Origin: Trichomonas vaginalis G3
Taxonomy: Eukaryota > Parabasalia > Trichomonadida > Trichomonadidae
Assembly (NCBI RefSeq): GCF_026262505.1
Contig: NC_067207.1
Span: forward strand, 25,140,082 to 25,204,081
Direction of reading: 5' to 3'
Length of the DNA: 64,000 nucleotides
Made by a program: the position numbers and the translations under genes. Numbering within the stretch: position 1 is the stretch's first letter; the number at the start of each line of letters is the position of its first letter. Below are positions 14,192-26,560 of this stretch, in pieces. The notes under the pieces are model-generated. The model worked only from the letters and a program-made list of their open reading frames with translations, was not told where the DNA came from and made no database searches.

Positions 14192-15886
14192 ATGTTTTCA
14201 TATTACTTGCACAACTTTTCTGTTCAGTTTCAGGCAAAGTTAGTTGGTGCGATAATTCGTAATGAATTTATGATAAGGACAGGAAGGGAGAATTATGAAA
14301 TAATTAAGATACCTTATACAAAAGTTCAGATAGATGGTGTTAACAAAAAACATTAAAGAGCACTGATTTGGGCTACTATCGTTGAAATTTTTAATGATGG
14401 AAAATTCAGTTATGTTTTATTCACAGACAATTACAACAAAGGCCTCAACGGAAAAGAAAATATGACCTTTGCACAGCATATGAATTTAAAAGATTCTATA
14501 GATTAATGTTGAAGCACTCATCCCATACAAACTTTGGTTATTATCTTTGGTGGAGATCAAACCAAATGATCTGACACTAGTTCTGCAGAAATCATCCTTG
14601 GTATACAGATATCAGTGCCCAAGAACTTTGGAATAGAACCTGAGCCAAGATTCTTCACGAACAATGAGAAAATTTTATAATACGACTCTGGTATTTCCTG
14701 AAAATTCACTGGATCTCATTCTCATGGCTCAACAAATAGTTATCCAACCAGGAAAGTCTATCACACTTTCTTAATGTTTTATGAAAGACATATCAACCGC
14801 CATTACTTAAACTTGATAAATCTCTGTATTTCAGTAAGAAACAGATCCACTGAAGTAATTCAAGTATAAAGGGAAGTTTTTTTATTTCTTAGTTGAACCA
14901 TACACGGTTAGAAGCGTTGGGAAATTCATGAATTCAAAAGATTAAGTATAACAAATATGGCAGCCTTGGCAAAATTTACAGTTTCAGAAAACAAACAAGT
15001 ATGGATTTTGACTGTGTCAATCACGACCACAACAGAACTTGGAAAGTACACATTATATGTTACACATTATACTAATGTCTTGGCTCATGTTTGCTTTATG
15101 AAAGAATTCACAATTCAAAGTTTGTTCCACCATAATTATAGACCAAATTATACATTTCATCTGAATTACCTTATATTACATCCAGTTCTGAAGATTTCTT
15201 TTTTGGCTTCAGTCTTTACGATCTAAAGATTCAGGTGATAAACCACTCACAGCAAGGTTTTCTTCAACAATGAGAAGTTGCAACACAAGAATTTGCAAAC
15301 AGCAAAGATCTTAAGGACATTCAAAATCAAAGTTCCAAAGACACAGCAGCAGTTGTGAATATTGAAGTCAAAGTCACAGCTACAGATGGCAAGAAGATTG
15401 GAACAAGAGTTCACAATCACAATCAAGGATAACACAGTTCCCACAAATCTATTTCGAACCAACACTTTAATGCCACATACACAAGGCGACAAGGTTCAAC
15501 TTCACAGCTGTCATTCAATGATCGATACAAACTTCGATAACAAGGTTCACTGTTTCTTCTGTTCTCAACGATAAAAGTCAAGAAGACATCACATCAACTA
15601 ACTTATTCAGGATTAGTCAGAGTTCCACTTGATTTCACAATCCCAACAACAGAACAAACACAACAGCCGAAATCAAGATTCGTAGTCACGACACCAACCA
15701 AATCCTCGAAAAATTAACAAATAATCACATCTATCAAGATGTATATCGCAATGATTCTGGCAACAGAAGATTTCTACAAAGGAAGCCTAAAAAGAAGACC
15801 GCCCTTGTTGCAGTTCTCTGTGTCTTAGCTGTCATTGCTTGTTGTGTTGCGGTCAGTCGTTATTATTCTTTTGGCTGAGAAAATAA
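14192..15886 (+). pseudogene. Surface-protein copy, frame-disrupted, next to the fold-back
   Basis: Sixth indel-rich copy and the longest at 1,695 bp, 27 bp more than a clean gene. It is the worst-quality copy and lies directly beside the strand switch at about 15,980. That fits a read whose quality falls around a chimeric turn. The stop codon is at 15884-15886. Confidence 0.7.
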
Positions 15887-15956
15887 AAAAAAATTCGGAG
15901 AATAAATTTAAATTTTATGCTTTTAAACACACTTTTAAAAATTACTTATAAATTAT

Positions 15957-16052
15957 CTTTCAACAAGTTGAAATTACTTTTTAGTTGCACAACAAGAATT
16001 TCACATGAAAAACAATCCTAGATTGAGTAATTTCAACTTGTTGAAAGATAAT
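15957..16052. other. Fold-back junction between plus and minus array blocks
   Basis: Plus-strand unit sequence runs to about 15,979, just past the gaaattact that follows the stop-proximal palindrome tttcaacaagttgaaa. It then switches to the minus strand of the same spacer region. The two arms pair from the junction outward, separated by a loop of about 45-50 nt that is itself spacer sequence from the opposite strand. No foreign sequence, target duplication or transposon end is present. A real inversion is possible. A chimeric or fold-back read is equally or more likely, because only the left arm is error-rich. Confidence 0.85.
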
Positions 16053-16114
16053 TTATAAGTAATTTTAAAAAAGTGTGTTTAAAGCATAAAATTTAATTTA
16101 TTCTCCGAATTTTT

Positions 16115-17785
16115 TTATTTTCTCAGCCAAAGAATAATAACGACTACCGCAACAACAACAGCAATGACAGCTAAGACACAGAGAACTGCAACAAGGGCGG
16201 TCTTCTTTTTAGCTTCCTTTGTAGCAATCTTTCCTGTTGCAGAATCACTTGCGATAACATCTTGATAGATGTTGATATTTGTTAATTTTTCAGAGGATTC
16301 GGTTGTGGTGTTGTGACTACGATCTTGATTTCGGCTGTTGTGTTTGTTTCTGTTGTTGGGATGGTGAAATCAAGTGGAACTCTGACTAATCCTGCATCGT
16401 TAGTTGATGTGATCGTCTTCTTGACTTTATCGTTGTAGAACAGAGAAACAGTGAACTTGTTATCGAAGTTTGTATCTGGATCATTGATGACAGCTGTGAA
16501 GTTGACCTTGTCGCCTTTGTTGTATGTGGCATTAAGTTTTGGTTCGAAATAGATTGTGAGAACTGTGTTATTCTTGATTGTGATTGTGAACTTCTTTGTT
16601 CCAATCTTCTTGCCATCTGTAGCTGTGACTTTGACTTCATATTCACCTGCTGCTGTGTCTTTTGGAACTTTGAATTTGAATGTCTTAAGATCTTTGCTGT
16701 TTGCAACTTCTTGTGTTGCAACTTCTGCATTGTTGAAGAAAACCTTTGCTGTGAGTGGTTTATCACCTGAATCTTGATCGTAGACTGAAGCCAAGAAAGA
16801 AACTTCAGAATCTGGAATGTAATATAGGTATTCAGATGGAACAATGTATAACTTTGGTCTATAATTTGGTGGAACAACTGTAATTGTGAATTCTTCATAA
16901 AGCAATGAGCCAAGACCATTAGTATATGTGTAAACATATAATGTGTACTTTCCAAGTTCTGTTGGTGGTGTGATTGACACATCAAAATCCATACTTGTTT
17001 GTTTTTCTGAAACTGTAAATTTGCCAAGGCTGCCATATTTGATTATCTTATCTTTTGAATCATGAATTTCCCAACCTGCTTCTACCGTGTATGGTTCAAC
17101 TAAGAAATAAAAACTTCCCTTTACTTGAATTACTTCAGTGGAATCTGTTTCTTCTGAAATCAGAGATTTATCAAGTTTAAGTAATGGCGGTTGATATGTC
17201 TCTTCATAAAACATGTAAGAAAGTGTGATAGACTTTCCTGGTTGGATATACTTGTTGAGCCATGAGAATGAGATCCATTGAATTTCAGGAAATCCAGAGT
17301 CGTATTCTAAAATTTTCTCATTGTTCGTGAAGAATCTTGGCTCAGGTTCTATTCCAAAGTCTTGGGCACTGATATCTGTAACCCAAGGATGATTTTGCAG
17401 AACTAGTGTCAGATCATTTGTTTGATCCCACCAAAGATAATAACCAAAGTTTGTAAGGGATGATGCTTCAACATTATCTATAGAATCTTTTAAATTCAAT
17501 GCTGTGCAAAGGTCAATTTTCTTTTCCGTTGAGCCTTTGTTGGTAATTGTCTGTGAAATAATAACATAATCTGAATTTTCATCATTATAAATTTCAACGG
17601 AGTAGCCTAAATCAGTGGCTTCTTTAATGTTTTTTTGTAACACCATCTATTCTGACTTTTGTATAAGGTTCTTTAATTATTTCATAATTCTCCCTTCCGT
17701 CCTTATCATAAATCATGTACGAATTATCCCCAACAACTTTGCCTGAAACTGAAAGAGAAAGTTGTGCAAGTAATATGGAAAACAT
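16115..17785 (-). pseudogene. Surface-protein copy with two small insertions (probably residual error)
   Basis: This is the first copy right of the fold-back, 3 bp longer than the clean gene. There is an extra T in the T-run near 17,630 and an extra two bases near 16,305. The open frame therefore spans only 454 residues and ends with a shifted tail. Everything else matches the clean copies. Error density falls away with distance from the junction, which fits a fading zone of poor consensus. Confidence 0.75.
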
Positions 17786-18728
17786 TTAAAAAAATGGTAA
17801 AATGATTTTATAAAAGTATTCAAATATAAATATTTCAGAAACATTTTGAGTCGTTTTTCAAAGTCATCTATACATATGAATCGATAATATTTCATATTAT
17901 TATACCTTATGATTGATTTTCTATAGTTATAATCACCTTGTATAATGTCAAGATGATCCTCTCAATTTTTTGTGAAAAAATAAAAAATAAAAAAGCTATA
18001 AAATTGAAAGTTCTTTGCCCAATGTCAGTTCAAATAAAAAATGCTCAATTTGATTTAATAACTAAAAATAATAGATGCAAATCTGAATGACTACTTATTA
18101 TCTGTGTCAAATTTAATGATTGAGTTTATTTATTCATTCGAAAATTCCAGTTCAATATATAATTTTAAAAATTTCACATTAATTATGTATGTCAGAAATT
18201 TTGAAATAATCTGACATTCTACTTCTTGTCATTTATTTTTAGCCATGAAAATTGAACTATAATTCCTGTATATACACATCCATATGTCATTATATATTGA
18301 TGGACCCTTGATGATAATGTCAAGAAAACGAATAAATCTGATGAGTAATGAGACAAAATAACTGTTTTTTTAGCTGGCAGATTTTTTATAGTAACAAACG
18401 GGAGTCATTATTCAATTCTCCTTTATTTTTGAGATGGGAAGATATCATTGCAGCATTATATACTCATCAATTGGTAACTTATGTTATGGGATCATTTGAA
18501 AAAAAATTTATTAGTAATGTTTATTAATTAGATGCTTCATTTATAAAAAAGCTTGTCTTGTTCTATGATCTTTATTCCAAGTTGGCAATTAAGATTTAGT
18601 TGCACAACAAGAATTTCACATGAAAAACAATCCTAGATTGAGTAATTTCAACTTGTTGAAAGATAATTTATAAGTAATTTTAAAAAGTGTGTTTAAAGCA
18701 TAAAATTTAATTTATTCTCCGAATTTTT

Positions 18729-20396
18729 TTATTTTCTCAGCCAAAGAATAATAACGACTACCGCAACAACAACAGCAATGACAGCTAAGACACAGAGAAC
18801 TGCAACAAGGGCGGTCTTCTTTTTAGCTTCCTTTGTAGCAATCTTTCCTGTTGCAGAATCACTTGCGATAACATCTTGATAGATGTTGATATTTGTTAAT
18901 TTTTCAGAGGATTCGGTTGGTGTTGTGACTACGATCTTGATTTCGGCTGTTGTGTTTGTTTCTGTTGTTGGGATGGTGAAATCAAGTGGAACTCTGACTA
19001 ATCCTGCATCGTTAGTTGATGTGATCGTCTTCTTGACTTTATCGTTGTAGAACAGAGAAACAGTGAACTTGTTATCGAAGTTTGTATCTGGATCATTGAT
19101 GACAGCTGTGAAGTTGACCTTGTCGCCTTTGTTGTATGTGGCATTAAGTTTTGGTTCGAAATAGATTGTGAGAACTGTGTTATTCTTGATTGTGATTGTG
19201 AACTTCTTTGTTCCAATCTTCTTGCCATCTGTAGCTGTGACTTTGACTTCATATTCACCTGCTGCTGTGTCTTTTGGAACTTTGAATTTGAATGTCTTAA
19301 GATCTTTGCTGTTTGCAACTTCTTGTGTTGCAACTTCTGCATTGTTGAAGAAAACCTTTGCTGTGAGTGGTTTATCACCTGAATCTTGATCGTAGACTGA
19401 AGCCAAGAAAGAAACTTCAGAATCTGGAATGTAATATAGGTATTCAGATGGAACAATGTATAACTTTGGTCTATAATTTGGTGGAACAACTGTAATTGTG
19501 AATTCTTCATAAAGCAATGAGCCAAGACCATTAGTATATGTGTAAACATATAATGTGTACTTTCCAAGTTCTGTTGGTGGTGTGATTGACACATCAAAAT
19601 CCATACTTGTTTGTTTTTCTGAAACTGTAAATTTGCCAAGGCTGCCATATTTGATTATCTTATCTTTTGAATCATGAATTTCCCAACCTGCTTCTACCGT
19701 GTATGGTTCAACTAAGAAATAAAAACTTCCCTTTACTTGAATTACTTCAGTGGAATCTGTTTCTTCTGAAATCAGAGATTTATCAAGTTTAAGTAATGGC
19801 GGTTGATATGTCTCTTCATAAAACATGTAAGAAAGTGTGATAGACTTTCCTGGTTGGATATACTTGTTGAGCCATGAGAATGAGATCCATTGAATTTCAG
19901 GAAATCCAGAGTCGTATTCTAAAATTTTCTCATTGTTCGTGAAGAATCTTGGCTCAGGTTCTATTCCAAAGTCTTGGGCACTGATATCTGTAACCCAAGG
20001 ATGATTTTGCAGAACTAGTGTCAGATCATTTGTTTGATCCCACCAAAGATAATAACCAAAGTTTGTAAGGGATGATGCTTCAACATTATCTATAGAATCT
20101 TTTAAATTCAATGCTGTGCAAAGGTCAATTTTCTTTTCCGTTGAGCCTTTGTTGGTAATTGTCTGTGAAATAATAACATAATCTGAATTTTCATCATTAT
20201 AAATTTCAACGGAGTAGCCTAAATCAGTGGCTTCTTTAATGTTTTTTGTAACACCATCTATTCTGACTTTTGTATAAGGTTCTTTAATTATTTCATAATT
20301 CTCCCTTCCGTCCTTATCATAAATCATGTACGAATTATCCCCAACAACTTTGCCTGAAACTGAAAGAGAAAGTTGTGCAAGTAATATGGAAAACAT
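18729..20396 (-). CDS. Putative surface protein with Ig-like domains, array copy
   Basis: Intact 555-residue copy whose protein matches the reference copy at 53572-55239. Its 3' spacer (toward 18,728) carries small differences from the other spacers. The TAA stop overlaps a TAAA tetramer. The domain description is given under the reference copy. Confidence 0.9.
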   Translation of the reverse strand: MFSILLAQLSLSVSGKVVGDNSYMIYDKDGRENYEIIKEPYTKVRIDGVTKNIKEATDLGYSVEIYNDENSDYVIISQTITNKGSTEKKIDLCTALNLKDSIDNVEASSLTNFGYYLWWDQTNDLTLVLQNHPWVTDISAQDFGIEPEPRFFTNNEKILEYDSGFPEIQWISFSWLNKYIQPGKSITLSYMFYEETYQPPLLKLDKSLISEETDSTEVIQVKGSFYFLVEPYTVEAGWEIHDSKDKIIKYGSLGKFTVSEKQTSMDFDVSITPPTELGKYTLYVYTYTNGLGSLLYEEFTITVVPPNYRPKLYIVPSEYLYYIPDSEVSFLASVYDQDSGDKPLTAKVFFNNAEVATQEVANSKDLKTFKFKVPKDTAAGEYEVKVTATDGKKIGTKKFTITIKNNTVLTIYFEPKLNATYNKGDKVNFTAVINDPDTNFDNKFTVSLFYNDKVKKTITSTNDAGLVRVPLDFTIPTTETNTTAEIKIVVTTPTESSEKLTNINIYQDVIASDSATGKIATKEAKKKTALVAVLCVLAVIAVVVAVVVIILWLRK

Positions 20397-21339
20397 TTAA
20401 AAAAATGGTAAAATGATTTTATAAAAGTATTCAAATATAAATATTTCAGAAACATTTTGAGTCGTTTTTCAAAGTCATCTATACATATGAATCGATAATA
20501 TTTCATATTATTATACCTTATGATTGATTTTCTATAGTTATAATCACCTTGTATAATGTCAAGATGATCCTCTCAATTTTTTGTGAAAAAATAAAAAATA
20601 AAAAAGCTATAAAATTGAAAGTTCTTTGCCCAATGTCAGTTCAAATAAAAAATGCTCAATTTGATTTAATAACTAAAAATAATAGATGCAAATCTGAATG
20701 ACTACTTATTATCTGTGTCAAATTTAATGATTGAGTTTATTTATTCATTCGAAAATTCCAGTTCAATATATAATTTTAAAAATTTCACATTAATTATGTA
20801 TGTCAGAAATTTTGAAATAATCTGACATTCTACTTCTTGTCATTTATTTTTAGCCATGAAAATTGAACTATAATTCCTGTATATACACATCCATATGTCA
20901 TTATATATTGATGGACCCTTGATGATAATGTCAAGAAAAACGAATAAATCTGATGAGTAATGAGACAAAATAACTGTTTTTTTAGCTGGCAGATTTTTTA
21001 TAGTAACAAACGGGAGTCATTATTCATTCTCCTTTATTTTTGAGATGGGAAGATATCATTGCAGCATTATATACTCATCAATTGGTAACTTATGTTATGG
21101 GATCATTTGAAAAAAAATTTATTAGTAATGTTTATTAATTAGATGCTTCATTTATAAAAAAGCTTGTCTTGTTCTATGATCTTTATTCCAAGTTGGCAAT
21201 TAAGATTTAGTTGCACAACAAGAATTTCACATGAAAAACAATCCTAGATTGAGTAATTTCAACTTGTTGAAAGATAATTTATAAGTAATTTTAAAAAGTG
21301 TGTTTAAAGCATAAAATTTAATTTATTCTCCGAATTTTT

Positions 21340-23007
21340 TTATTTTCTCAGCCAAAGAATAATAACGACTACCGCAACAACAACAGCAATGACAGCTAAG
21401 ACACAGAGAACTGCAACAAGGGCGGTCTTCTTTTTAGCTTCCTTTGTAGCAATCTTTCCTGTTGCAGAATCACTTGCGATAACATCTTGATAGATGTTGA
21501 TATTTGTTAATTTTTCAGAGGATTCGGTTGGTGTTGTGACTACGATCTTGATTTCGGCTGTTGTGTTTGTTTCTGTTGTTGGGATGGTGAAATCAAGTGG
21601 AACTCTGACTAATCCTGCATCGTTAGTTGATGTGATCGTCTTCTTGACTTTATCGTTGTAGAACAGAGAAACAGTGAACTTGTTATCGAAGTTTGTATCT
21701 GGATCATTGATGACAGCTGTGAAGTTGACCTTGTCGCCTTTGTTGTATGTGGCATTAAGTTTTGGTTCGAAATAGATTGTGAGAACTGTGTTATTCTTGA
21801 TTGTGATTGTGAACTTCTTTGTTCCAATCTTCTTGCCATCTGTAGCTGTGACTTTGACTTCATATTCACCTGCTGCTGTGTCTTTTGGAACTTTGAATTT
21901 GAATGTCTTAAGATCTTTGCTGTTTGCAACTTCTTGTGTTGCAACTTCTGCATTGTTGAAGAAAACCTTTGCTGTGAGTGGTTTATCACCTGAATCTTGA
22001 TCGTAGACTGAAGCCAAGAAAGAAACTTCAGAATCTGGAATGTAATATAGGTATTCAGATGGAACAATGTATAACTTTGGTCTATAATTTGGTGGAACAA
22101 CTGTAATTGTGAATTCTTCATAAAGCAATGAGCCAAGACCATTAGTATATGTGTAAACATATAATGTGTACTTTCCAAGTTCTGTTGGTGGTGTGATTGA
22201 CACATCAAAATCCATACTTGTTTGTTTTTCTGAAACTGTAAATTTGCCAAGGCTGCCATATTTGATTATCTTATCTTTTGAATCATGAATTTCCCAACCT
22301 GCTTCTACCGTGTATGGTTCAACTAAGAAATAAAAACTTCCCTTTACTTGAATTACTTCAGTGGAATCTGTTTCTTCTGAAATCAGAGATTTATCAAGTT
22401 TAAGTAATGGCGGTTGATATGTCTCTTCATAAAACATGTAAGAAAGTGTGATAGACTTTCCTGGTTGGATATACTTGTTGAGCCATGAGAATGAGATCCA
22501 TTGAATTTCAGGAAATCCAGAGTCGTATTCTAAAATTTTCTCATTGTTCGTGAAGAATCTTGGCTCAGGTTCTATTCCAAAGTCTTGGGCACTGATATCT
22601 GTAACCCAAGGATGATTTTGCAGAACTAGTGTCAGATCATTTGTTTGATCCCACCAAAGATAATAACCAAAGTTTGTAAGGGATGATGCTTCAACATTAT
22701 CTATAGAATCTTTTAAATTCAATGCTGTGCAAAGGTCAATTTTCTTTTCCGTTGAGCCTTTGTTGGTAATTGTCTGTGAAATAATAACATAATCTGAATT
22801 TTCATCATTATAAATTTCAACGGAGTAGCCTAAATCAGTGGCTTCTTTAATGTTTTTTGTAACACCATCTATTCTGACTTTTGTATAAGGTTCTTTAATT
22901 ATTTCATAATTCTCCCTTCCGTCCTTATCATAAATCATGTACGAATTATCCCCAACAACTTTGCCTGAAACTGAAAGAGAAAGTTGTGCAAGTAATATGG
23001 AAAACAT
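21340..23007 (-). CDS. Putative surface protein with Ig-like domains, array copy
   Basis: Intact 555-residue copy with the same protein as its neighbours. It is one unit (2,611 bp) from the copy starting at 20396 and has a 7-A run before the start codon. Confidence 0.9.
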   Translation of the reverse strand: MFSILLAQLSLSVSGKVVGDNSYMIYDKDGRENYEIIKEPYTKVRIDGVTKNIKEATDLGYSVEIYNDENSDYVIISQTITNKGSTEKKIDLCTALNLKDSIDNVEASSLTNFGYYLWWDQTNDLTLVLQNHPWVTDISAQDFGIEPEPRFFTNNEKILEYDSGFPEIQWISFSWLNKYIQPGKSITLSYMFYEETYQPPLLKLDKSLISEETDSTEVIQVKGSFYFLVEPYTVEAGWEIHDSKDKIIKYGSLGKFTVSEKQTSMDFDVSITPPTELGKYTLYVYTYTNGLGSLLYEEFTITVVPPNYRPKLYIVPSEYLYYIPDSEVSFLASVYDQDSGDKPLTAKVFFNNAEVATQEVANSKDLKTFKFKVPKDTAAGEYEVKVTATDGKKIGTKKFTITIKNNTVLTIYFEPKLNATYNKGDKVNFTAVINDPDTNFDNKFTVSLFYNDKVKKTITSTNDAGLVRVPLDFTIPTTETNTTAEIKIVVTTPTESSEKLTNINIYQDVIASDSATGKIATKEAKKKTALVAVLCVLAVIAVVVAVVVIILWLRK

Positions 23008-23950
23008 TTAAAAAAATGGTAAAATGATTTTATAAAAGTATTCAAATATAAATATTTCAGAAACATTTTGAGTCGTTTTTCAAAGTCATCTATACATATG
23101 AATCGATAATATTTCATATTATTATACCTTATGATTGATTTTCTATAGTTATAATCACCTTGTATAATGTCAAGATGATCCTCTCAATTTTTTGTGAAAA
23201 AATAAAAAATAAAAAAGCTATAAAATTGAAAGTTCTTTGCCCAATGTCAGTTCAAATAAAAAATGCTCAATTTGATTTAATAACTAAAAATAATAGATGC
23301 AAATCTGAATGACTACTTATTATCTGTGTCAAATTTAATGATTGAGTTTATTTATTCATTCGAAAATTCCAGTTCAATATATAATTTTAAAAATTTCACA
23401 TTAATTATGTATGTCAGAAATTTTGAAATAATCTGACATTCTACTTCTTGTCATTTATTTTTAGCCATGAAAATTGAACTATAATTCCTGTATATACACA
23501 TCCATATGTCATTATATATTGATGGACCCTTGATGATAATGTCAAGAAAAACGAATAAATCTGATGAGTAATGAGACAAAATAACTGTTTTTTTAGCTGG
23601 CAGATTTTTTATAGTAACAAACGGGAGTCATTATTCATTCTCCTTTATTTTTGAGATGGGAAGATATCATTGCAGCATTATATACTCATCAATTGGTAAC
23701 TTATGTTATGGGATCATTTGAAAAAAAATTTATTAGTAATGTTTATTAATTAGATGCTTCATTTATAAAAAAGCTTGTCTTGTTCTATGATCTTTATTCC
23801 AAGTTGGCAATTAAGATTTAGTTGCACAACAAGAATTTCACATGAAAAACAATCCTAGATTGAGTAATTTCAACTTGTTGAAAGATAATTTATAAGTAAT
23901 TTTAAAAAGTGTGTTTAAAGCATAAAATTTAATTTATTCTCCGAATTTTT

Positions 23951-25618
23951 TTATTTTCTCAGCCAAAGAATAATAACGACTACCGCAACAACAACAGCAA
24001 TGACAGCTAAGACACAGAGAACTGCAACAAGGGCGGTCTTCTTTTTAGCTTCCTTTGTAGCAATCTTTCCTGTTGCAGAATCACTTGCGATAACATCTTG
24101 ATAGATGTTGATATTTGTTAATTTTTCAGAGGATTCGGTTGGTGTTGTGACTACGATCTTGATTTCGGCTGTTGTGTTTGTTTCTGTTGTTGGGATGGTG
24201 AAATCAAGTGGAACTCTGACTAATCCTGCATCGTTAGTTGATGTGATCGTCTTCTTGACTTTATCGTTGTAGAACAGAGAAACAGTGAACTTGTTATCGA
24301 AGTTTGTATCTGGATCATTGATGACAGCTGTGAAGTTGACCTTGTCGCCTTTGTTGTATGTGGCATTAAGTTTTGGTTCGAAATAGATTGTGAGAACTGT
24401 GTTATTCTTGATTGTGATTGTGAACTTCTTTGTTCCAATCTTCTTGCCATCTGTAGCTGTGACTTTGACTTCATATTCACCTGCTGCTGTGTCTTTTGGA
24501 ACTTTGAATTTGAATGTCTTAAGATCTTTGCTGTTTGCAACTTCTTGTGTTGCAACTTCTGCATTGTTGAAGAAAACCTTTGCTGTGAGTGGTTTATCAC
24601 CTGAATCTTGATCGTAGACTGAAGCCAAGAAAGAAACTTCAGAATCTGGAATGTAATATAGGTATTCAGATGGAACAATGTATAACTTTGGTCTATAATT
24701 TGGTGGAACAACTGTAATTGTGAATTCTTCATAAAGCAATGAGCCAAGACCATTAGTATATGTGTAAACATATAATGTGTACTTTCCAAGTTCTGTTGGT
24801 GGTGTGATTGACACATCAAAATCCATACTTGTTTGTTTTTCTGAAACTGTAAATTTGCCAAGGCTGCCATATTTGATTATCTTATCTTTTGAATCATGAA
24901 TTTCCCAACCTGCTTCTACCGTGTATGGTTCAACTAAGAAATAAAAACTTCCCTTTACTTGAATTACTTCAGTGGAATCTGTTTCTTCTGAAATCAGAGA
25001 TTTATCAAGTTTAAGTAATGGCGGTTGATATGTCTCTTCATAAAACATGTAAGAAAGTGTGATAGACTTTCCTGGTTGGATATACTTGTTGAGCCATGAG
25101 AATGAGATCCATTGAATTTCAGGAAATCCAGAGTCGTATTCTAAAATTTTCTCATTGTTCGTGAAGAATCTTGGCTCAGGTTCTATTCCAAAGTCTTGGG
25201 CACTGATATCTGTAACCCAAGGATGATTTTGCAGAACTAGTGTCAGATCATTTGTTTGATCCCACCAAAGATAATAACCAAAGTTTGTAAGGGATGATGC
25301 TTCAACATTATCTATAGAATCTTTTAAATTCAATGCTGTGCAAAGGTCAATTTTCTTTTCCGTTGAGCCTTTGTTGGTAATTGTCTGTGAAATAATAACA
25401 TAATCTGAATTTTCATCATTATAAATTTCAACGGAGTAGCCTAAATCAGTGGCTTCTTTAATGTTTTTTGTAACACCATCTATTCTGACTTTTGTATAAG
25501 GTTCTTTAATTATTTCATAATTCTCCCTTCCGTCCTTATCATAAATCATGTACGAATTATCCCCAACAACTTTGCCTGAAACTGAAAGAGAAAGTTGTGC
25601 AAGTAATATGGAAAACAT
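23951..25618 (-). CDS. Putative surface protein with Ig-like domains, array copy
   Basis: Intact 555-residue copy. The A-run between the initiator and the start codon is 6 A instead of 7, one of the few differences that tell units apart. Confidence 0.9.
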   Translation of the reverse strand: MFSILLAQLSLSVSGKVVGDNSYMIYDKDGRENYEIIKEPYTKVRIDGVTKNIKEATDLGYSVEIYNDENSDYVIISQTITNKGSTEKKIDLCTALNLKDSIDNVEASSLTNFGYYLWWDQTNDLTLVLQNHPWVTDISAQDFGIEPEPRFFTNNEKILEYDSGFPEIQWISFSWLNKYIQPGKSITLSYMFYEETYQPPLLKLDKSLISEETDSTEVIQVKGSFYFLVEPYTVEAGWEIHDSKDKIIKYGSLGKFTVSEKQTSMDFDVSITPPTELGKYTLYVYTYTNGLGSLLYEEFTITVVPPNYRPKLYIVPSEYLYYIPDSEVSFLASVYDQDSGDKPLTAKVFFNNAEVATQEVANSKDLKTFKFKVPKDTAAGEYEVKVTATDGKKIGTKKFTITIKNNTVLTIYFEPKLNATYNKGDKVNFTAVINDPDTNFDNKFTVSLFYNDKVKKTITSTNDAGLVRVPLDFTIPTTETNTTAEIKIVVTTPTESSEKLTNINIYQDVIASDSATGKIATKEAKKKTALVAVLCVLAVIAVVVAVVVIILWLRK

Positions 25619-26560
25619 TTAAAAAATGGTAAAATGATTTTATAAAAGTATTCAAATATAAATATTTCAGAAACATTTTGAGTCGTTTTTCAAAGTCATC
25701 TATACATATGAATCGATAATATTTCATATTATTATACCTTATGATTGATTTTCTATAGTTATAATCACCTTGTATAATGTCAAGATGATCCTCTCAATTT
25801 TTTGTGAAAAAATAAAAAATAAAAAAGCTATAAAATTGAAAGTTCTTTGCCCAATGTCAGTTCAAATAAAAAATGCTCAATTTGATTTAATAACTAAAAA
25901 TAATAGATGCAAATCTGAATGACTACTTATTATCTGTGTCAAATTTAATGATTGAGTTTATTTATTCATTCGAAAATTCCAGTTCAATATATAATTTTAA
26001 AAATTTCACATTAATTATGTATGTCAGAAATTTTGAAATAATCTGACATTCTACTTCTTGTCATTTATTTTTAGCCATGAAAATTGAACTATAATTCCTG
26101 TATATACACATCCATATGTCATTATATATTGATGGACCCTTGATGATAATGTCAAGAAAAACGAATAAATCTGATGAGTAATGAGACAAAATAACTGTTT
26201 TTTTAGCTGGCAGATTTTTTATAGTAACAAACGGGAGTCATTATTCATTCTCCTTTATTTTTGAGATGGGAAGATATCATTGCAGCATTATATACTCATC
26301 AATTGGTAACTTATGTTATGGGATCATTTGAAAAAAAATTTATTAGTAATGTTTATTAATTAGATGCTTCATTTATAAAAAAGCTTGTCTTGTTCTATGA
26401 TCTTTATTCCAAGTTGGCAATTAAGATTTAGTTGCACAACAAGAATTTCACATGAAAAACAATCCTAGATTGAGTAATTTCAACTTGTTGAAAGATAATT
26501 TATAAGTAATTTTAAAAAGTGTGTTTAAAGCATAAAATTTAATTTATTCTCCGAATTTTT

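Larger units (their letters stand above)
1..15979 (+). repeat. Tandem array block 1: indel-rich copies of the 2.61 kb surface-protein unit
   Basis: This block holds the tail of one unit and six full-length units in plus orientation. Start codons lie at 1033, 3649, 6293, 8930, 11563 and 14192, so the periods are 2616, 2644, 2637, 2633 and 2629 bp, against 2610-2611 bp in the clean blocks. The differences are mostly scattered one- or two-base insertions and deletions in genes and spacers alike, with a net gain of length and few clean substitutions. Real pseudogene decay would normally add many substitutions. The pattern is typical of uncorrected long-read sequence. The spacers (86-1032, 2703-3648, 5329-6292, 7981-8929, 10604-11562, 13241-14191) match the clean spacer and hold nothing else that I can see. 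Confidence 0.9.
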
